From: Clostridia bacterium
Lineage (GTDB): Bacteria; Bacillota; Clostridia; Christensenellales; Borkfalkiaceae
Assembly: GCA_017445995.1 (NCBI GenBank)
Contig: JAFSRT010000019.1
Coordinates: 62,001 to 126,000, forward strand
Length of the DNA: 64,000 nt
Direction: 5' to 3'
This document shows positions 43,214 to 53,707 of the stretch, one piece after another (position 1 is the stretch's first letter; every line of letters starts with the position of its first letter). Below the pieces are notes generated by a model. It was not told the origin of the DNA and did no database searches. It saw only the letters and a program-made list of their open reading frames with translations. A program made the translations under genes and the position numbers.

Positions 43214-43807
43214 TTAAAGCGTTTTTCTGTCGACGAAAGCACGCGCAAGACTTACTTCGTCGGCATATTCAAGGTCGGTTCCGACGGGGATACCGTGCGA
43301 TATTCTCGTTACCTTAATACCAAGCGGTTTAATAAGCGAAGTGATATACATAGCGGTCGCTTCCCCTTCTACGTCGGGATTAGTCGCCATTATAACTTCT
43401 TTGACGTTGCCTTCCGCTATCCTGCTTAAAAGCCCTTTAATGTTTATATCGTTAGGGCCGACGCCGTTAAGCGGGGAAATTGTGCCGTGCAAAACGTGAT
43501 ACACCCCGTTAAACTCGTTCAACTTTTCGATAGCGATAACGTCTTTCGGTTCTTTTACTACGCAGATTGTATCGCTTTTCCTGTTTTCACAGATATCGCA
43601 AACGTCCTTTTCGGAAAAATTACCGCATATCTTACAGTAGCGGACGTTCTTTTTAGCGGAAATTATCGCTTCGGCAAAATCTTTCGCTTCGTCGTCCGTC
43701 ATACCGATTACTTTATACGCGTACCTTTGGGCGGTTTTCATGCCGACCCCCGGTAATTTCGAAAACTCGTTTATCAGTTTTCCTATCGGTTCTATATATA
43801 CTTTCAT
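43214..43807 (-). CDS. recR: Recombination protein RecR
   Basis: 197 residues, full length. Order: helix-hairpin-helix ([24 protein letters not shown]), a four-cysteine zinc finger ([16 protein letters not shown]), a Toprim domain ([17 protein letters not shown], then [19 protein letters not shown]) and the C-terminal Walker-like [23 protein letters not shown]. It works with RecF and RecO in gap repair. It lies two bases after ybaB, in the order dnaX-ybaB-recR usual in bacteria. Confidence 0.97.
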   Translation of the reverse strand: MKVYIEPIGKLINEFSKLPGVGMKTAQRYAYKVIGMTDDEAKDFAEAIISAKKNVRYCKICGNFSEKDVCDICENRKSDTICVVKEPKDVIAIEKLNEFNGVYHVLHGTISPLNGVGPNDINIKGLLSRIAEGNVKEVIMATNPDVEGEATAMYITSLIKPLGIKVTRISHGIPVGTDLEYADEVSLARAFVDRKTL

Positions 43808-43809
43808 TA

Positions 43810-44154
43810 TTATAATCCGAGTTTAGCGTAAGGCCCTATCTTTTCGTTATAAACCTTATCCGCCTTTTCATAACCGTCGTTAAGCGCGGCGATTATAAGA
43901 TCTTCCGTCATAGTCATATCGTCAAGATCAACCGCGTCCTTATCGATATTTATCGACTTAACTACCTTTTTTGCCGTCATCACTACTTTAACAAGTCCGC
44001 CACCGGAAACGCCTTCGACTTCCGTCTCTTCCAACTCCTGTTGCGCCTTCTGCATTTCTTCCTGCATCTTTTGTGCCTGTTTCATAAGGTTTTGCATCTG
44101 GTTTCCGCCACCGAAACCGCCGAAACCACCGTAACCGCCTCTATAACCAGCCAT
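43810..44154 (-). CDS. YbaB/EbfC nucleoid-associated protein
   Basis: 114 residues. A glycine-rich start ([18 protein letters not shown]) leads into the YbaB core, [42 protein letters not shown]. The family binds DNA as a dimer and is linked to replication and repair genes. Located between dnaX and recR, with ribosome site AAAGGAG. Confidence 0.93.
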   Translation of the reverse strand: MAGYRGGYGGFGGFGGGNQMQNLMKQAQKMQEEMQKAQQELEETEVEGVSGGGLVKVVMTAKKVVKSINIDKDAVDLDDMTMTEDLIIAALNDGYEKADKVYNEKIGPYAKLGL

Positions 44155-44175
44155 TTTCTATCGTCTCCTTTAATT

Positions 44176-45714
44176 TTAATCTTTTACTATAACTATATCG
44201 TCGCCGAATATTCTTCTCGCGTTCTCGGTCGCTTCGTCGACCTTATTTAGCGTCTGTTCTTCGGCAGATTTTTTTACTATAAGAGTAAACGGGGTAAACT
44301 CGCCTAAAATATCTGATATAATCGCCCTGTTATCTTCCCTGTCGATAATCTCGTCGTCCCCCACGCCGAAAGTTATTATCGATAAGATATTGCCTTTCTT
44401 TTCAAGTTTGGTGTTCTGCATAAGATTCCACAGCATTTCGTATCTGTTTTCACGAAGCCCGATTAAAAGTTTCGTCTTAACGTCGTCCACCGAACACTTT
44501 TCTATATCGATTTTAAGTTTTTCGGTCGGTTTATCTTCTTTTTTTTCCGTAAGAATAAACTCGCCTTTTTGAAGTTTCCCTTCAAGGTCGTTAATCCTTG
44601 AAAGTAGCGCCCCTATATCGTAATCCGCGTCAGGACGGGTCGCCTTAATTACCGCCGTTTCGAAAATTACCCTTGGGTTCAAAGAATACCTTATATTGCT
44701 TTCCATATCGGTAAATATTTCAAGCGTTCTAATAAGCCTATTTTCCGAAACGCCGTCCGATAACGTCTTTAATTCGTTAAACCTGTCTTCCGACAAAACT
44801 AATATGCCGTTCGCGTTTTTACAGGTTTTCGCAACGAGAACGTTACGAACGTATTTAATTATATCTTTCGTTAAAACGCCTATGCTTTTCCCGAGTGAAC
44901 ACAGTTTATCTACGTCAGATAAGACGTTGCCCGCATTTCCTTCGAACAGATTTTTAACAAACGAATAAAGCATTTCGCCGTTGCAACTGCCTAATATTTC
45001 CTGAACGTCGGCGTACGTTAACGTGCCGTTGCTATATGACAGCGCCGTGTCCGCGATAGACAACGCGTCCCTTACGCTTCCTTCCCCAGCAACCGCTATC
45101 GCGTTTACCGCTTCTTTTTCGTATGCTTTACCTTCTTCATCGTATATCTTTGAAATGAGTTTTGCTATTTCTTCGACTTTAATTAGCCTGAAATCAAAAC
45201 GCATACATCTTGATAATATGGTAGCCGGTATTTTATGCACTTCCGTAGTCGCAAGAATAAAGATAGCGTGCTTCGGCGGTTCTTCAAGCGTTTTTAAAAG
45301 CGCGTTGAAGGCTGCGCCCGTTAGCATGTGTACTTCGTCGATTATATACACTTTATACTTTGCCGAAACCGGCGGGTACTGAATATTTTCCCTTAAATCA
45401 CGTATTTCGTTGACGCCGTTATTAGACGCTGCGTCTATTTCTATTATGTCAATATTAGAAGAATCCGAAAGCGCGACGCAACTTGCGCATTTATAGCACG
45501 GCGAACCGTTTACGGGACGTTCGCAGTTTACCGCCTTTGCAAATATTTTCGCACAGGAAGTTTTGCCCGTGCCCCTTGTTCCCGTAAAAAGATATGCGTG
45601 CCCTACCCTTCCGCTTTCTATCTGGTTGATAAGCGTTTTCGTGATATGTTCCTGCCCGATAAGATTATCGAACGAAGTTGGGCGATATCTTCTGTATAGC
45701 GCGACGAACGACAT
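44176..45714 (-). CDS. dnaX: DNA polymerase III gamma/tau subunit
   Basis: 512 residues. The AAA+ clamp-loader domain has FVALYRRYRPTSFDNLIGQEHITKTL, Walker A GTRGTGKTSCAK, a zinc-binding CERPVNGSPCYKCASC and Walker B IIDEVHML. The C-terminal part is short for tau but ends with RRIFGDDIVIVKD, a common DnaX end. It loads the beta clamp and joins polymerases at the fork. It is co-directional with, and 13 bases after, sigH. Confidence 0.96.
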   Translation of the reverse strand: MSFVALYRRYRPTSFDNLIGQEHITKTLINQIESGRVGHAYLFTGTRGTGKTSCAKIFAKAVNCERPVNGSPCYKCASCVALSDSSNIDIIEIDAASNNGVNEIRDLRENIQYPPVSAKYKVYIIDEVHMLTGAAFNALLKTLEEPPKHAIFILATTEVHKIPATILSRCMRFDFRLIKVEEIAKLISKIYDEEGKAYEKEAVNAIAVAGEGSVRDALSIADTALSYSNGTLTYADVQEILGSCNGEMLYSFVKNLFEGNAGNVLSDVDKLCSLGKSIGVLTKDIIKYVRNVLVAKTCKNANGILVLSEDRFNELKTLSDGVSENRLIRTLEIFTDMESNIRYSLNPRVIFETAVIKATRPDADYDIGALLSRINDLEGKLQKGEFILTEKKEDKPTEKLKIDIEKCSVDDVKTKLLIGLRENRYEMLWNLMQNTKLEKKGNILSIITFGVGDDEIIDREDNRAIISDILGEFTPFTLIVKKSAEEQTLNKVDEATENARRIFGDDIVIVKD

Positions 45715-45727
45715 AGTTTCTCCTTCT

Positions 45728-46324
45728 CTAATTACCGATTATTTTCGATATTTTTTTCTTTATTCTCTGAATAGCGTTGTCGACGGACTTGCCGTCCTTT
45801 GCTATTTTTTCGGCTATCTCTACGTACGAGTAGCCCTGTAAATATAACCGCAAAATCTCGTTTTCGAGTTTGCTTAAAGACTTTTCTATTTTTTGGCGAA
45901 GTTCTTTTTCCGCTTCGTTTTTTATGTAATTTATTTCGGGTTCTTCATCAAGCGATATAGCGATATCCGATTTTTCCAAATCGAACTTGTCCCCGTCGGA
46001 AAGCGAAATATAGCCGTTTAACGGTTTATTCTTATCCGTATTAGACTTTTTTATTTCGGACAAAATCTTGTTTTTAGCACAGGTTATAGCGTAGGTCTTA
46101 AATAAAACGTTGCTATCGTCGTCGTAGGCGTATATCGATTTATATAAAGCAAACGACGCTTCCTGAACTAAATCTTCCCTGTCTCCGCCGGACAGATAAT
46201 AATTTCTCGCGATAGCAATTATCGGCTTTTTGTAACGACGAAGCAACTCTTCGACCGCCTTTCCGTCTTCGCCTTTTGCTAAAACGACTAATTTTTCATC
46301 ACTTAAACTCGTGTATTCTTCCAA
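45728..46324 (-). CDS. sigH: RNA polymerase sigma factor, SigH (Spo0H) type
   Basis: 198 residues. Region 2 reads AVEELLRRYKKPIIAIARNYYLSGGDREDLVQEASFALYKSIYAYD, close to SigH in the YFLIGADREDIIQEG position, and region 4 is LSKLENEILRLYLQGYSYVEIAEKIAKDGKSVDNAIQRIKKK. The neighbours mrnC and rlmB upstream match the Bacillus and Clostridium sigH locus, so SigH is a better call than a generic ECF factor. In spore formers it drives early stationary-phase and sporulation genes; whether this strain sporulates is not shown. Confidence 0.88.
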   Translation of the reverse strand: MEEYTSLSDEKLVVLAKGEDGKAVEELLRRYKKPIIAIARNYYLSGGDREDLVQEASFALYKSIYAYDDDSNVLFKTYAITCAKNKILSEIKKSNTDKNKPLNGYISLSDGDKFDLEKSDIAISLDEEPEINYIKNEAEKELRQKIEKSLSKLENEILRLYLQGYSYVEIAEKIAKDGKSVDNAIQRIKKKISKIIGN

Positions 46325-46325
46325 T

Positions 46326-47054
46326 CTATTTTCCTTTTGCGTTTCTTTGCCTTAACGCTTCGAACACGGCGATACCGCAAGCAACGGAAGCGTTAAGCGA
46401 GTTGACTTTCCCGTACATAGGTATAGAAACTATACCGTCGCATTTTTCCTTGGTGAGTTTTTTAACCCCGCTGTCTTCTCCGCCGATTACGAGTGCGATT
46501 TTTCCACGAAGGTCGGTTTTATATATATCTCCGCCACCCGTTTCCGCACCGTAAATCCAGTATCCTTCGTCTTTTAATTTATCTATAACGTTGTTTATGT
46601 TAGTAACCCTTGCGACTTTAACGTGGTTTAACGCGCCTTCCGATATTCTCATAACCGCGTCGGAAACGGACGCGCACCTGTCTTTACCGATAATAAGCCC
46701 GTCCACCCCCGCACACTCGCATACCCTTATTATGCTACCGAGATTATGTGGGTCGGTTATCTCGCTTAAAATCACGATAAACCCGTCTTTATCTTTCGCG
46801 CAATCAATTATATCTTCAAATTCGAAATATTTATAATCGGAAACGTATGCGATAAAGCCTTGGCTACGCTTACTTTCGCTTTCTTTTTCAATGACGTACT
46901 TGTCCACTACCTGAACTTTTATTTTATGCGAACGGATTATATTTAAAAGCCGTTTACTCGCTTCGTCGCCTAAATCTTTCTGAACTAATATTTTATCTAT
47001 TTCTTTGTCCGTTTTCAGTAGTTCGTAAACGGAATTTCTGCCTTCAACTTTCAT
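46326..47054 (-). CDS. rlmB: 23S rRNA 2'-O-ribose methyltransferase RlmB (TrmH family)
   Basis: 242 residues. An L30e-like substrate-binding domain (VEGRNSVYELLKTDKEIDKILVQKDL) is followed by the SPOUT knot: VILSEITDPHNLGSIIRVCECAGVDGLIIGKDR, IALVIGGEDSGVKKL and IPMYGKVNSLNASVACGIAVFEA. It methylates a guanosine ribose in 23S rRNA (G2251 in E. coli). It overlaps the end of mrnC by 11 bases, and sigH follows one base after its stop. Confidence 0.93.
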   Translation of the reverse strand: MKVEGRNSVYELLKTDKEIDKILVQKDLGDEASKRLLNIIRSHKIKVQVVDKYVIEKESESKRSQGFIAYVSDYKYFEFEDIIDCAKDKDGFIVILSEITDPHNLGSIIRVCECAGVDGLIIGKDRCASVSDAVMRISEGALNHVKVARVTNINNVIDKLKDEGYWIYGAETGGGDIYKTDLRGKIALVIGGEDSGVKKLTKEKCDGIVSIPMYGKVNSLNASVACGIAVFEALRQRNAKGK

Positions 47055-47448
47055 CTTCTCTTCCTTTATTCAAGATATAGTTAAGCCGTTCGTAATTGCC
47101 GATTATATACAGGTAGCCGAGTAAGGCTTCAAAACCCGTCGACGAATTGTACTCCGAAACGCTTGCGCTTTTCGATTTGGTGGACTTTTTCGCGTTCCTT
47201 CCACGCTTATAGATAAGCACTTCTTCTTCCGTAAAAAACGGCATAATCTTCCGCGCGTATTCGGCTTGCGAAGTGGCTTTTACTTCACTCGTCGCAAGTT
47301 TATTGAGTTCCCCCGTCTTATAATCTTTTGAAAAAACGAGTTTTTCCCTTATGAAAAGGGAATACACCGCGTCCCCGATAAACGCGAGAACGACGGGGCT
47401 TATAGTATTCGCTTTTTCCTTATCGATTATATCTCCGATTTTAAACAC
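47044..47448 (-). CDS. mrnC: Mini-ribonuclease III
   Basis: About 134 residues if begun at the GTG of VFKIGDIIDKEKANT; the frame extends 13 codons further to a TTG with no better ribosome site, so the start is uncertain. The RNase III catalytic half is clear: SPVVLAFIGDAVYSLFIREKLV and SSTGFEALLGYLYIIGNYERLNYIL supply the metal ligands, without a double-strand-binding domain. In Bacillus it matures 23S rRNA ends. Position before rlmB and sigH is the standard Firmicutes order. Confidence 0.92.
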   Translation of the reverse strand: MFKIGDIIDKEKANTISPVVLAFIGDAVYSLFIREKLVFSKDYKTGELNKLATSEVKATSQAEYARKIMPFFTEEEVLIYKRGRNAKKSTKSKSASVSEYNSSTGFEALLGYLYIIGNYERLNYILNKGREDES

Positions 47449-47543
47449 AATAATACACCGTTTCCGATTATTATTTTTATTATACAATATTTTGCTTAAA
47501 ATTACAATAAATTGCCGGCTTTAATTCAATTTTTTATTTATTT

Positions 47544-48254
47544 TCATAAATAACGAAAACTTTCTTCGTATAAATACGCGATTATTCCCTTAAAAATCGA
47601 ATAGGCAATTTTGTCCTGATATTCGTCCGTTGCTAATAATCTTTCTTCTTCTTCGTTAGACAAAAACCCGCACTCGCATATAACCGACGGAATATCCGTG
47701 CAGTTTAATATATAGTAGTCGCCCGTTAAAGCCGTGTAACCTTTCCCCGAAAGCGCGTTAAAGTTAGACTGAATACTGCATGCAAGCGACTTACCTAACT
47801 TGTCGCTGTTTTTATAAAATACCTGCCCGCCGTGCCTATTCGACGACGTGTATTTATTTAAGTGAATAGAAATAACCATATCGGGCTTTATTTTATTTAT
47901 TATTTCTTTCCGTTTTTCCATATCTTTTCTTTTGCGGTTTTTAGTCGCAACGCCGTAAAGCCCCGCGGACGAACTTCGGGTAAGGCTGACTATAAACCCA
48001 CCGCTTAATAAATATTTTTCTAACTTTTTGGTTATTTTAAGATTGATATCGCTTTCCTTTATTTTAAGTTTATTCCCGATTGCACCGCTGTCAACCCCGC
48101 CGTGCCCCGCGTCTATCACTACTTTAATATTATTGTCCGCCTGTGTCGAAGAAACGTCCTGTCCGTTTATTGCACCGATACAAAATACCGCCGTTAAAAC
48201 AGTAAGAATCAGCGCGGTAATAACGGTAAACCTTTTTTTATTAAATCTTGACAT
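47544..48254 (-). CDS. cwlD: N-acetylmuramoyl-L-alanine amidase, CwlD-like
   Basis: 236 residues. An N-terminal membrane or signal helix (FTVITALILTVLTAVFCIGA) precedes an Amidase_3 domain: VVIDAGHGGVDSGAIG with a zinc histidine, ESDINLKITKKLEKYL with the zinc glutamate, SIHLNKYTSSNRHGGQVFY with the second histidine, and CECGFLSNEEEERLL with the catalytic glutamate. The small size and lack of binding repeats fit CwlD, which helps form spore-cortex muramic lactam; this role is inferred. Ribosome site GGGGG. Confidence 0.8.
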   Translation of the reverse strand: MSRFNKKRFTVITALILTVLTAVFCIGAINGQDVSSTQADNNIKVVIDAGHGGVDSGAIGNKLKIKESDINLKITKKLEKYLLSGGFIVSLTRSSSAGLYGVATKNRKRKDMEKRKEIINKIKPDMVISIHLNKYTSSNRHGGQVFYKNSDKLGKSLACSIQSNFNALSGKGYTALTGDYYILNCTDIPSVICECGFLSNEEEERLLATDEYQDKIAYSIFKGIIAYLYEESFRYL

Positions 48255-48267
48255 ATTTCCCCCGTAT

Positions 48268-48392
48268 TGTTGATAACTATATACTTATCAACAACTTTAT
48301 CAACATTTTTGCTGTTTTTCTACAAAAAAATATATTATTCTTTCTTTTTATTTATACTACCGATTCGGGGTTATTATGTATCGTTATCAACA
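48268..48392. promoter_or_regulatory. Cluster of four TTATCAACA boxes (DnaA-box-like)
   Basis: TTATCAACA occurs at 48285-48293, 48297-48305 and 48384-48392 on the plus strand and at 48268-48276 on the minus strand. It differs from the DnaA consensus TTATNCACA at one position. The stretch is AT-rich and lies between the amidase gene and gyrA. Binding by DnaA is a guess from sequence and the gyrase neighbourhood. Confidence 0.4.
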
Positions 48393-48411
48393 ATAATCCG
48401 GGTTATAAACA

Positions 48412-48443
48412 AAAAAGGGCGGATTTTGTATCCGTCCTTTTAG
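48412..48443 (-). terminator. Terminator of gyrA
   Basis: On the minus strand AGGACGGA pairs with TCCGCCCT (one mismatch) around seven bases, followed by TTTTT, about 20 bases after the stop. Confidence 0.65.
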
Positions 48444-48461
48444 TCTTTAAGTTTTTATTTT

Positions 48462-50987
48462 TTACGTGTTTTCAGTCGTTTCGGTGTCTTCGGCGACAGC
48501 AGTTTCTTCGCCTTCGTCATCTTCTTCCGATTTCGGTGCAATGGCGATTTTAGAAACGATAGAATCTTCTATTCTCATTACCCTAACGCCCTGCGTATCT
48601 CTGCCTATCTTGCTGATATCGTTTGCCGAAACTCTTATTATCGTTCCCGCGGAAGTGATAATCATAACGTCTTCATCGCCGTATATAAGTTTAAGATTAA
48701 CGAGTTTACCCGTCTTTTCGTTAAATACGCCCGCTTTAACGCCCTTTCCGCTTCTGCTTTGCAATCTGTAATCGTCTATCGAAGAACGCTTGCCGTAGCC
48801 GTTTTCCGTCATCGTGAGAACTTCCTGCCCTTCTTTTATTACGGACATATCAACGAGATAGTCACCGTCGTTTAAGTCCATACTCTTAACGCCCTGCGTA
48901 TCTCTGCCCATAGCCCTTACGTCGTGTTCGGAGAACCTTATACATTTACCTTCGTGGGACGCCATTATAATTTCGTCGTCGCCGTTAGTTATGTTTGCCG
49001 AAATGAGTTCGTCGCCTTCAACGATACTGATTGCGATTTTACCCGTTTTTCTGATGTTTGCAAATTCGGTAAGCGAAGTCTTTTTAATAAGCCCCTTTCT
49101 CGTTGCAAGAACGATATAGCCTTCCGTACCCGCTTTAAGCGGTATCATTGCCTTTACGTTTTCGCCCTGTTCTATCTGAATAAGGTTTATTATCGCCCTG
49201 CCCCTTGCTGTTCTCTGCGCTTCAGGTATCATAAAGCCTTTAAGTGCGTAAACCTTGCCTTTATCGGTAAAGAACAGAACGTCGTCGTGCGTACTCGTAA
49301 CGAACATATTGTTGACGAAATCTTCTTCCTTCGGTCTGTGCGCGGTAACGCCGACACCGCCCCTTCTCTGCGTTCTGTATTCGCTTACAGGAATACGTTT
49401 TACGTAGCCCGCGTTGGTCATACTGATTACGACGTCTTCGACAGGAATAAGGTCGGCAGAATCTATATCGCCGTATTCGTAAGAGAGTTCGGTTTTTCTC
49501 GGCGACGGGTATTTAGCCTTTATTTCTTCCATATCGGCTTTTATAATCGCCTTAACACGCCACTCGTTTGCCAAAATATCTTTTAAGTCGGCAATCGTCT
49601 TTTCGAGTTCGTCTAATTCCTGTTTGAGTTTTTCAACTTCCAAAGCGGTTAAACGTTGCAATTTCATTTCGAGAATTGCGTTCGCCTGCTTATCGGAAAG
49701 TTCAAAGGTGTTCATCAACGCGTCGATAGCACTCTGCTTGTCGGCGGATTTTTTGATTATCTCTATAACTTCGTCGATATTTGCAAGCGCGATTACGAGA
49801 CCTTTTACGATATGTTCCCTTTCTTCCGCTTTAAGTAAGTCGTATTTCGTTCTTCTCGTTATAACTTCTTCCTGATGCTTAATGTATTCTTCCAAAATCG
49901 GCTTTAACCCCATAACTTTCGGTTCGCCGTTCGATAAAACGAGAAGTGTTATTCCGTCTTTTACCTGTAAGTTGGTGTGTTTATATAACGTATTTAATAC
50001 TACTTGCGCGTTCGCGTCTTTTTTTAAGTCTATCGATATTCTTAAACCGTGCCTGTCCGACTCGTCTTTTACGTCGGCAATACCTTCGACGCGCTTATCT
50101 TTTACTAATTCTACAATCGACTTAATCAGTTCCGATTTATTGACCTGATAAGGAAGTTCCGATACGACAATCCTTTCTCTGTCTTTCCCGAACTCTTCTA
50201 TTTCCGTTTTAGCCCTTAATACGAAACCGCCTTTACCTGACCTATACGCTTCTTTAATTCCGCCCCTGCCCATAAGGACACCGCCCGTCGGGTAATCGGG
50301 TGCCGGAATATATTCTAAAAGTTCGTCTACGGTAATATCCGGATTATCCATAATCGCGATACACGCGTTTAAGCACTCGCAAAGGTTATGCGGTGGAATA
50401 TTCGTCGCCATACCAACCGCTATGCCGTCCGCACCGTTGACTAAAATATTCGGTATTCTCGACGGCAAAACGACAGGTTGCATTTCGGTATCGTCGAAGT
50501 TAGGGTAAAAGTCTACCGTGTCTTTATCTATTTCCCTTAACATTTCGTTCGCGAGTTTTGAAAGACGCGCTTCGGTATAACGGTATGCAGCGGCAGGGTC
50601 GCCGTCCACAGACCCGAAGTTCCCGTGCCCGTCTACAAGCGGGAAGTTAATGGAAAAGTCTTGCGCCATTCTTACAAGCGCTTCGTAAACGGAAAAGTCG
50701 CCGTGCGGGTGATACTTACCTAAAACTTCACCGACGATTTTAGCACATTTTTTATAACTTTTATCGCAAGTTAATCCCATATCGTGCATTGCGTATAAGA
50801 TACGCCTGTGAACGGGCTTTAATCCGTCCCTTACGTCAGGTATCGCACGCGATACGTTTACCGCCATAGCGTAAGCAATAAAAGATTTCTTTATTTCGTT
50901 ATTGACTTCGACGTTAATGAGTTTGGTTTTCGCTAACGTTTCTTTAAACTCTGCGGTAAGTTCTGCAGGTGCTTCTAATTTTTTCAT
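48462..50987 (-). CDS. gyrA: DNA gyrase subunit A
   Basis: 841 residues. The breakage-reunion domain carries the catalytic tyrosine Y137 in [14 protein letters not shown], and the C-terminal half has the six-blade wheel with the GyrA-box QRRGGVGV and repeated [14 protein letters not shown]-type blades. At the quinolone-contact position equal to E. coli Ser83 it has phenylalanine (F98 in [10 protein letters not shown]), and Glu at the Asp87 place. With GyrB it introduces negative supercoils. It follows gyrB by 24 bases. Confidence 0.97.
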   Translation of the reverse strand: MKKLEAPAELTAEFKETLAKTKLINVEVNNEIKKSFIAYAMAVNVSRAIPDVRDGLKPVHRRILYAMHDMGLTCDKSYKKCAKIVGEVLGKYHPHGDFSVYEALVRMAQDFSINFPLVDGHGNFGSVDGDPAAAYRYTEARLSKLANEMLREIDKDTVDFYPNFDDTEMQPVVLPSRIPNILVNGADGIAVGMATNIPPHNLCECLNACIAIMDNPDITVDELLEYIPAPDYPTGGVLMGRGGIKEAYRSGKGGFVLRAKTEIEEFGKDRERIVVSELPYQVNKSELIKSIVELVKDKRVEGIADVKDESDRHGLRISIDLKKDANAQVVLNTLYKHTNLQVKDGITLLVLSNGEPKVMGLKPILEEYIKHQEEVITRRTKYDLLKAEEREHIVKGLVIALANIDEVIEIIKKSADKQSAIDALMNTFELSDKQANAILEMKLQRLTALEVEKLKQELDELEKTIADLKDILANEWRVKAIIKADMEEIKAKYPSPRKTELSYEYGDIDSADLIPVEDVVISMTNAGYVKRIPVSEYRTQRRGGVGVTAHRPKEEDFVNNMFVTSTHDDVLFFTDKGKVYALKGFMIPEAQRTARGRAIINLIQIEQGENVKAMIPLKAGTEGYIVLATRKGLIKKTSLTEFANIRKTGKIAISIVEGDELISANITNGDDEIIMASHEGKCIRFSEHDVRAMGRDTQGVKSMDLNDGDYLVDMSVIKEGQEVLTMTENGYGKRSSIDDYRLQSRSGKGVKAGVFNEKTGKLVNLKLIYGDEDVMIITSAGTIIRVSANDISKIGRDTQGVRVMRIEDSIVSKIAIAPKSEEDDEGEETAVAEDTETTENT

Positions 50988-51011
50988 AACTTAATTCTCC
51001 TTATCTATTGC

Positions 51012-52961
<1,950 letters not shown>

Positions 52962-52969
52962 CTATTCAT

Positions 52970-52998
52970 ATTATAACATATTCCGTCCGATTTTACAA
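52970..52998 (-). promoter_or_regulatory. Promoter of gyrB-gyrA
   Basis: On the minus strand TTGTAA (52993-52998) and TATAAT (52970-52975) are 17 bases apart. Confidence 0.7.
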
Positions 52999-53014
52999 GT
53001 ACTTTTGTTATCTT

Positions 53015-53036
53015 TTAAAATTATATATAATTTTAA
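53015..53036. repeat. 22-base AT-only perfect palindrome
   Basis: TTAAAATTATA and its complement form a perfect dyad with no loop, 17 bases behind the gyrB -35 box and about 95 bases before the zinc-ribbon gene. It could bind a dimeric protein or simply be AT-rich DNA. Confidence 0.5.
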
Positions 53037-53131
53037 GCGGGTATTTTTTTATAATATTTTCGCGTTGAATAATTATTGCTATTTTACGCATACTGTTCGT
53101 ATAGAAATTGTTTAATATTAGGAGTAAAAAT

Positions 53132-53281
53132 ATGTGTAAATGTAAAACCTGCAACAACGAAATACAAAACGGAAATATGCTTTCCTGCCCCACCTGCGGA
53201 ACGATTTATTGCACCGATTGTGCGATAAACACCAAACGCATCTGCCCGAAATGTTATTCAACGTTAGAATATATAGGATAA
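53132..53281 (+). CDS. Small cysteine-rich zinc-ribbon protein, 49 aa
   Basis: A short gene with a clear ribosome site (TAGGAG, eight bases before the ATG). It encodes 49 residues with nine cysteines: C2, C4 and C7, then CPTC (19, 22), CTDC (27, 30) and CPKC (38, 41). The last three pairs can form zinc knuckles in the manner of a RING/B-box-like or double zinc-ribbon fold. A terminator follows. Function unknown; such tiny proteins often bind nucleic acid or partner proteins. It is divergent from gyrB. Confidence 0.75.
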   Translation: MCKCKTCNNEIQNGNMLSCPTCGTIYCTDCAINTKRICPKCYSTLEYIG

Positions 53282-53310
53282 AGCCTATATATAAAATATT
53301 GTTTATAGTG

Positions 53311-53340
53311 TGCGCCCAAAAATCGGGGCGCATATTTTTT
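53311..53340 (+). terminator. Terminator of the zinc-ribbon gene
   Basis: TGCGCCC pairs with GGGCGCA around eight bases, followed by TATTTTTTTT. Confidence 0.75.
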
Positions 53341-53449
53341 TGCACCCGTATTAAAACGGCATAAACGCCTTTAATTAAGGGGTTTTTTATACTCGGGACG
53401 GGATTTTCAAATAAAAAAACGTAAAAGATAAAAAAGTGCTTAATATTTA

Positions 53450-53478
53450 TTGATTTTTATATAAATCAATGCTATAAT
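53450..53478 (+). promoter_or_regulatory. Promoter of tRNA-Pro
   Basis: TTGATT (53450-53455) and TATAAT (53473-53478) with a 17-base spacer, 15 bases before the tRNA. Confidence 0.7.
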
Positions 53479-53493
53479 ACCAAGGTGAGATTT

Positions 53494-53569
53494 CGGGGTG
53501 TAGCGCAGTTGGTAGCGCGCTTGGTTCGGGACCAAGAGGTCGCAAGTTCAAATCTTGTCACTCCGACCA
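53494..53569 (+). tRNA. tRNA-Pro (CGG)
   Basis: A 76-base cloverleaf with encoded CCA. Acceptor CGGGGTG pairs with CACTCCG, the anticodon stem CTTGG/CCAAG encloses TTCGGGA with anticodon CGG, and the T-arm has CAAGTTCAAATCTTG. Confidence 0.96.
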
Positions 53570-53577
53570 CGCATAAA

Positions 53578-53605
53578 CGACGGTTAAAAGACCGTCGGCT
53601 TTTTT
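53578..53605 (+). terminator. Terminator of tRNA-Pro
   Basis: CGACGGT pairs with ACCGTCG around six bases, followed by GCTTTTTT, nine bases after the CCA. Confidence 0.75.
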
Positions 53606-53652
53606 GTGTTAAAGGTGAATTATACTATTAAATGCAACACTGTGGGGTTAAT

Positions 53653-53688
53653 AAAAAAACAGTTCCGTTTATTCGGAACTGTTTTTTT
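53653..53688 (-). terminator. Terminator of the padR-DUF1700-DUF4097 operon
   Basis: AAAAAAACAGTTCCG pairs perfectly with CGGAACTGTTTTTTT around six bases; it lies 20 bases after the DUF4097 stop. Confidence 0.8.
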
Positions 53689-53707
53689 ATACCGTATATT
53701 ATTGACG

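Noticed and set aside
45728-46324. A generic extracytoplasmic-function sigma factor.
   Set aside because: Region 2 and the mrnC-rlmB neighbourhood fit SigH better, and no anti-sigma gene accompanies it.
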